The translations under genes were made by a program, and so were the position numbers. DNA of 64,000 bases from Meridianimarinicoccus zhengii (GTDB lineage: Bacteria; Pseudomonadota; Alphaproteobacteria; Rhodobacterales; Rhodobacteraceae): positions 1-64,000 of the forward strand of contig NZ_QDFI01000013.1 in the NCBI RefSeq assembly GCF_003254465.1. Direction: 5' to 3'. This document shows positions 60,477-64,000 of this stretch, one piece after another. How positions within the stretch are numbered: the first letter of the stretch is position 1; every line of letters begins with the position of its first letter. A model generated the notes under the pieces. It saw only the letters and a list, made by a program, of their open reading frames with translations, had not been told where the DNA came from and did not search any database.

Positions 60477-62636
60477 TCAGGCCAGTTGCGCCTTGCGTTC
60501 GATGCGCCGCGCGTGCAGCACCGGTTCGGTATAGCCCGACGGCTGGGCCGCGCCTTCGAACACGAGATCGCAAGCGGCCTTGAAGGCCACACCGTCGAAG
60601 CCGGGCGCCATGGGCACATAAGCCGGGTCGCCCGCGTTCTGGCGATCCACCACCTCGGCCATCTTCTGCATGATCGCCATGACCTCGTCCCGGCCGACCA
60701 CGCCGTGATGCAGCCAGTTGGCGATATGCTGGGCCGAGATGCGGCAGGTCGCGCGGTCCTCCATAAGCCCCACGTCGTTGATGTCCGGCACCTTGGAACA
60801 GCCGACCCCGGCGTCGATCCAGCGCACCACGTAGCCGAGGATGCCCTGCGCGTTGTTCTCGACCTCGCGGCGGATCTGGTCCCCGGTCCATTTGCGGAAG
60901 CTCGCCGTGGGGATGTCCAGCAGCCCGTCCACATGGGCGCGCCGTCCGCCCGCGCGCAGTGCCTTCTGCACGGCGAACACGTCGACCCTGTGATAATGCA
61001 GCGCATGCAGCGTCGCCGCCGTGGGGCTGGGCACCCAGGCGCAGTTCGCCCCCGCCTTGGGATGTTCGATCTTGCTCTCGATCATCGCGGCCATCTTGTC
61101 CGGCATGGCCCACATGCCCTTGCCGATCTGCGCGCGGCCCGACAGGCCGCATTCCAGACCGATATCGACGTTGCGATTCTCGTAGGCGGTGATCCAGCCC
61201 TTGCGCTTGATGAAATCCTTGCGCGAAAACGGCCCCGCCTCCATCGAGGTGTGGATCTCGTCACCCGTCCGGTCGAGGAAGCCGGTATTGATGAAGCATA
61301 CCCGATGCCGCGCCGCGCGGATGCATTCCTTGAGGTTGACGCTCGTTCGCCGTTCCTCGTCCATGATACCCAGCTTGACGGTGCATTCGGGCAGGCCGAG
61401 CACCCGTTCAACATGGGCGAACACGTTACCGGCAAAGGCGACCTCGTCCGGGCCGTGCATCTTGGGCTTCACGACATAGACGGACCCCGCGACCGAGTTG
61501 CGCGGCCCTTCCGTCTTGGCCAGGTCGTGCTTCGCGATCAGCGCCGTGACCATCGCGTCCATCAGACCTTCGAAGACCTCGGTGCCGTCGGGCAGCAGGA
61601 TCGCGGGGTTGCGCATCAGGTGGCCCACGTTGCGCACCAGCATCAGCGCGCGGCCCTTGACCGACACGCTGCCACCGCCCGGCGCGGTGTAGTCCCGGTC
61701 CGGGTTCAGTGCGCGGGTGATCGTCTTGCCGCCCTTCTGCACCTCCGCCGTCAGGTCGCCCTTCATCAGGCCGAGCCAGTTGGCATAGGCAGCCACCTTG
61801 TCCGCGGCATCGACGCAGGCGACGCTGTCCTCGCAATCCATGATCGCGGAAATCGCGCTTTCCAGCCGCACATCGGCCAGCCCGCACTGGTCGCGGCTGC
61901 CGATCGGGTGGGTGCGGTCGAACACCAGTTCCACATGCAGGTTGTTGTTGCGCAGGAGCACCGCGTCGGGCGCACGCGGATGGCCCCGGTAGCCGATGAA
62001 CTTGTCCGGGTCGGCCAGCGGCATGTCGTCCACCAGAAGCGCGCCGTCATGAACGTGATAGCGCCGCGCATCCGCGTGGCTCGTGCCCTTCAGCGGGAAC
62101 GCCTCGTCGAGGAAGACACGCACGCGTGCCACGACGCGCGCGCCGCGGCCCCGGTCATAACCCCCGGCGGGCGGTACGCTGCCCATGGCATCGGTGCCGT
62201 AGAGCCCGTCGTAAAGGCTTCCCCAGCGGGCATTCGCCGCATTCAGCGCATAGCGCGCATTGGTGATCGGCACGACAAGCTGCGGCCCCGGCACGGTGGC
62301 GATCTCCGGGTCCACGTTCGCGGTGTCGATTTCGAATGCATCGCCTTCGGGCCGCAGGTACCCGATTTCGTACAGGAACGCCTTGTAGGCCTCGTGGTCA
62401 TGGGGCTGGTTGCGGTGCCGCTTGTGCCAGTCGTCGATCTTCGACTGAAGGTCGTCGCGGATGGCCAGAAGCTCGGCGTTGCGCGGCCCGAAGTCGCGCA
62501 CCAGCGCCGCGAACCCGTCCCAGAACGCGCGCGCCGCGATGCCTGTCCCGGGCAACGCGCGGTTCTCGATGAAATCGCACAGGCTTGTTGCGACGGCCAG
62601 TCCCGCGCGCTCCACCCGGTCTGTCTGCACGGCCAT
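60477..62636 (-). CDS. glcB: malate synthase G
   Basis: 719 aa, glyoxylate + acetyl-CoA to malate; glyoxylate/glycolate use. [18 protein letters not shown], the Mg-binding acids in [23 protein letters not shown], and the C-terminal catalytic-plug region ([12 protein letters not shown]) are family markers. Cytoplasmic monomer of normal size. Expression is likely controlled at a GTATAC-centred site just upstream. No isocitrate lyase in the window. Confidence 0.97.
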   Translation of the reverse strand: MAVQTDRVERAGLAVATSLCDFIENRALPGTGIAARAFWDGFAALVRDFGPRNAELLAIRDDLQSKIDDWHKRHRNQPHDHEAYKAFLYEIGYLRPEGDAFEIDTANVDPEIATVPGPQLVVPITNARYALNAANARWGSLYDGLYGTDAMGSVPPAGGYDRGRGARVVARVRVFLDEAFPLKGTSHADARRYHVHDGALLVDDMPLADPDKFIGYRGHPRAPDAVLLRNNNLHVELVFDRTHPIGSRDQCGLADVRLESAISAIMDCEDSVACVDAADKVAAYANWLGLMKGDLTAEVQKGGKTITRALNPDRDYTAPGGGSVSVKGRALMLVRNVGHLMRNPAILLPDGTEVFEGLMDAMVTALIAKHDLAKTEGPRNSVAGSVYVVKPKMHGPDEVAFAGNVFAHVERVLGLPECTVKLGIMDEERRTSVNLKECIRAARHRVCFINTGFLDRTGDEIHTSMEAGPFSRKDFIKRKGWITAYENRNVDIGLECGLSGRAQIGKGMWAMPDKMAAMIESKIEHPKAGANCAWVPSPTAATLHALHYHRVDVFAVQKALRAGGRRAHVDGLLDIPTASFRKWTGDQIRREVENNAQGILGYVVRWIDAGVGCSKVPDINDVGLMEDRATCRISAQHIANWLHHGVVGRDEVMAIMQKMAEVVDRQNAGDPAYVPMAPGFDGVAFKAACDLVFEGAAQPSGYTEPVLHARRIERKAQLA

Positions 62637-62648
62637 GTCGGTATCCCC

Positions 62649-62658
62649 CAGTATACAA
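62649..62658. promoter_or_regulatory. GntR/FadR-like operator at glcB
   Basis: TTGTATACTG on the glcB sense strand matches 8 of 10 bases of the TTGTATACAA core bound by many GntR-family regulators. It overlaps the predicted start region, 12 bases before the ATG. Confidence 0.4.
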
Positions 62659-62669
62659 CCTTGGCGCGG

Positions 62670-62698
62670 TAGCTATCCCTGCGCCCGCCCGGGATCAA
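62670..62698 (-). promoter_or_regulatory. glcB promoter
   Basis: Leftward TTGATC (62693-62698), 17-base spacer, TAGCTA (62670-62675). Start near 62663, adjacent to the GTATAC operator. Confidence 0.45.
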
Positions 62699-62716
62699 GC
62701 CGCGGCGCGCGGGCGG

Positions 62717-63589
62717 TCAATTGAAATCGCGGAACATGCGGGTGGCGCTGAACATCGATTCAAGCTCCTCGATCCGCGTCCGGCCCGCATCGCCGCGGCG
62801 GGTCTGGACCTCGGCGATCAGGCTTTCGATGACCAGCATCAGCGAAATGGTGCTGTCCCAGCTCGACGGCGCCTCCACCATGCCGTGGAAGCTGACATCG
62901 GCCATCTGACCGATGGGCGACCCCCACTGGTCCGTGAACAGCACGATGGTGCAGCCGCGGTCGCGTGCCAGCCGCGCCAGTTTCAAGAGATCGCTTTCAT
63001 ACCGCCGGATGTCGAACAGCACGAGCACCGAGGCCGTGTTCATGTCGAGCAGGTATTGGGGCCACACCCCCGGCGACCGGCCCATGGCCGTGACACCGGG
63101 GCGGATGATCTGGAGATGGTTGAACAGGTAGTCGGCGTTCGACCGGGTGATCCGTCCGCCCTCGATGAAGATCGCCCGGTCCGTATCGGCCAGCATCTCG
63201 GCCACCCGGTCGAAATCCGCCTGCTCGATCCGTGCAAGCGTCCCGTGCAGGTTGCGGAAAACCGCCGCCGCGAAGCGATAGAGCTTGTGCGCCGCCTCGT
63301 CCTCCGGCGGGATGTCGTCGAGCTTGGACATCGGCTTCTTGATCTGGGCGGAGATCTCGGCGCGCAGGGCTTCCTGCAGCGCGGTGAACCCGTCGAATCC
63401 CAGCTTGCGAGCCATCCGCACCACGGTCGGCGTGGACACCTGCGCCGCCGCGGCCAGTTCCGTGATGGATTGCAGGCCCGCAATGGGGTAATCCTGCATC
63501 AGAACGCTGGCCAGATGCCGCTCTGACAGGGTCAGACGGGGCATCTGATCCTGCATGAGCGCCTTGACCGTCTCTCCCTTGATGCTCAC
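62717..63589 (-). CDS. MurR/RpiR family transcriptional regulator
   Basis: 290 aa. The HTH_6 N-terminus has ITELAAAAQVSTPTVVRMARKLGFDGF, and a SIS domain (about 125-260) includes IFIEGGRITRSNADYLFNHL. Sensors of sugar phosphates or amino acid catabolites. Divergent from the N-formylglutamate amidohydrolase gene with a palindromic site in between, so it probably regulates it and itself. Confidence 0.9.
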   Translation of the reverse strand: MSIKGETVKALMQDQMPRLTLSERHLASVLMQDYPIAGLQSITELAAAAQVSTPTVVRMARKLGFDGFTALQEALRAEISAQIKKPMSKLDDIPPEDEAAHKLYRFAAAVFRNLHGTLARIEQADFDRVAEMLADTDRAIFIEGGRITRSNADYLFNHLQIIRPGVTAMGRSPGVWPQYLLDMNTASVLVLFDIRRYESDLLKLARLARDRGCTIVLFTDQWGSPIGQMADVSFHGMVEAPSSWDSTISLMLVIESLIAEVQTRRGDAGRTRIEELESMFSATRMFRDFN

Positions 63590-63653
63590 GCAAATGCCTT
63601 TTCCGAATGCAGTCGCCGCAAACTATGTCCACGGCGAAATGGCGTCTACGAAA

Positions 63654-63669
63654 ATTTCTTGACAGAAAT
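63654..63669. promoter_or_regulatory. palindromic operator ATTTCT-TGAC-AGAAAT
   Basis: Perfect 6-bp arms with a 4-base centre. The TTGACA -35 (63659-63664) of the rightward gene lies within it. The GAAAT/ATTTC arms fit sites often seen for RpiR-type regulators. A second inverted repeat, TGTAG-N6-CTACA, lies downstream at 63679-63694. Confidence 0.5.
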
Positions 63670-63694
63670 CGATGCGATGTAGTGATCTCTACAC

Positions 63695-64000
63695 ATGCAC
63701 AACGACATCCCCGGCACGCAGGATTTCGGACGGCCCGTCGAAACGATCGACCGCGGCGGTGCGGGCGGCATGGTGCTGGTCTGCGAACATGCCAGTTGCA
63801 CGATCCCGGCAGCACTTGGCGATCTTGGACTGACCGAGGCCGCGGCGCGGTCCCACGCGGCCTGGGATATCGGTGCCCTTGCGCTGGCCCGCGGACTGTC
63901 GGAGGCCTTTGCCGCCCCGCTCGTGGCGGCGCGCCTGTCCCGGCTGGTGCTGGACTGCAACCGCCCGCCCGACGCGCCGGACGCGATTCCGGCCCAAAGC
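63695..64000 (+). CDS. N-formylglutamate amidohydrolase family (partial, 3' truncated)
   Basis: The first 102 codons are visible before the window ends. VLVCEHASCTIPAALG (metal/catalytic), SHAAWDIGALALARGL and RLVLDCNRPPDAP fit the FGase family, which hydrolyses N-formylglutamate in histidine use or related formyl amides. ATG at 63695 has no strong Shine-Dalgarno. Expressed divergently from the RpiR regulator. Confidence 0.87.
   Translation, partial: MHNDIPGTQDFGRPVETIDRGGAGGMVLVCEHASCTIPAALGDLGLTEAAARSHAAWDIGALALARGLSEAFAAPLVAARLSRLVLDCNRPPDAPDAIPAQS

Overview
This is a dense, clearly high-GC stretch of a bacterial chromosome. It most resembles the Rhodobacteraceae/Roseobacter group of Alphaproteobacteria. 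Support for that: an atpHAGDC operon without F0 genes, a 14-subunit nuo operon full of small accessory genes, nuoN followed by birA-coaX-rnj, a GTA-type holin/endolysin protein, a CtrA-type TTAA-N7-TTAA box, and promoters of the TTGAC/TATGAC style. No insertion sequence, CRISPR array, rRNA or tRNA was recognised. Gene content is mostly housekeeping, and I see no obvious foreign island.

Layout. 48-1040: alpha/beta hydrolase (-). 1182-6709: a TPP-riboswitch-controlled thiamin salvage operon, thiM-thiE-thiD-thiY-tenA-thiZ-thiX, nearly all with ATGA-type overlaps. It imports and recycles pyrimidine and thiazole moieties rather than making them de novo. 6745-11786: the F1-ATPase operon atpHAGDC (-) with its own promoter and terminator. 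11884-16078: a methyltransferase, glyoxalase II and ClpA. 16132-19187: a TolQ/ExbB-like plus OmpA/MotB-like pair that looks like an ion-driven, peptidoglycan-anchored motor with long coiled coils on both sides of the membrane. 19204-23763: a ChaC-like protein, a DUF2125-like protein, prephenate/arogenate dehydrogenase and hisC, and rpsD with a clear promoter and terminator. 23775-29209: an orphan MotB, a second gamma-glutamylcyclotransferase-fold protein, gltX, a minimal Zn protease, a Tat-exported metallo-beta-lactamase-fold hydrolase and an aspartoacylase-type hydrolase. 29313-33817: a RhlE-type RNA helicase, a glycosyltransferase and peptide release factor 3.

33877-54331: one very long leftward transcription unit. 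It starts at a TTGACC/TACATC promoter upstream of nuoA and runs through nuoA-nuoN, with about seven accessory genes (thioesterase, small membrane proteins, lipoprotein, helix-hairpin-helix protein), then birA, coaX and rnj. Respiratory complex I is thus co-transcribed with biotin ligase, pantothenate kinase and an RNase.

54532-64000: a holin-endolysin fusion (+), a DegT-family aminotransferase and phosphoglycolate phosphatase (-), moaA (+), an ABM-domain monooxygenase (-), a predicted outer-membrane protein behind a CtrA box (+), malate synthase G (-) with a GntR-like site at its promoter, and an RpiR regulator divergent from a partial N-formylglutamate amidohydrolase that runs off the window end.

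Start codons were re-chosen from ribosome binding sites, overlaps and promoters, so several differ from the longest open frame. Family assignments are from motif recognition by eye; no database search was possible.
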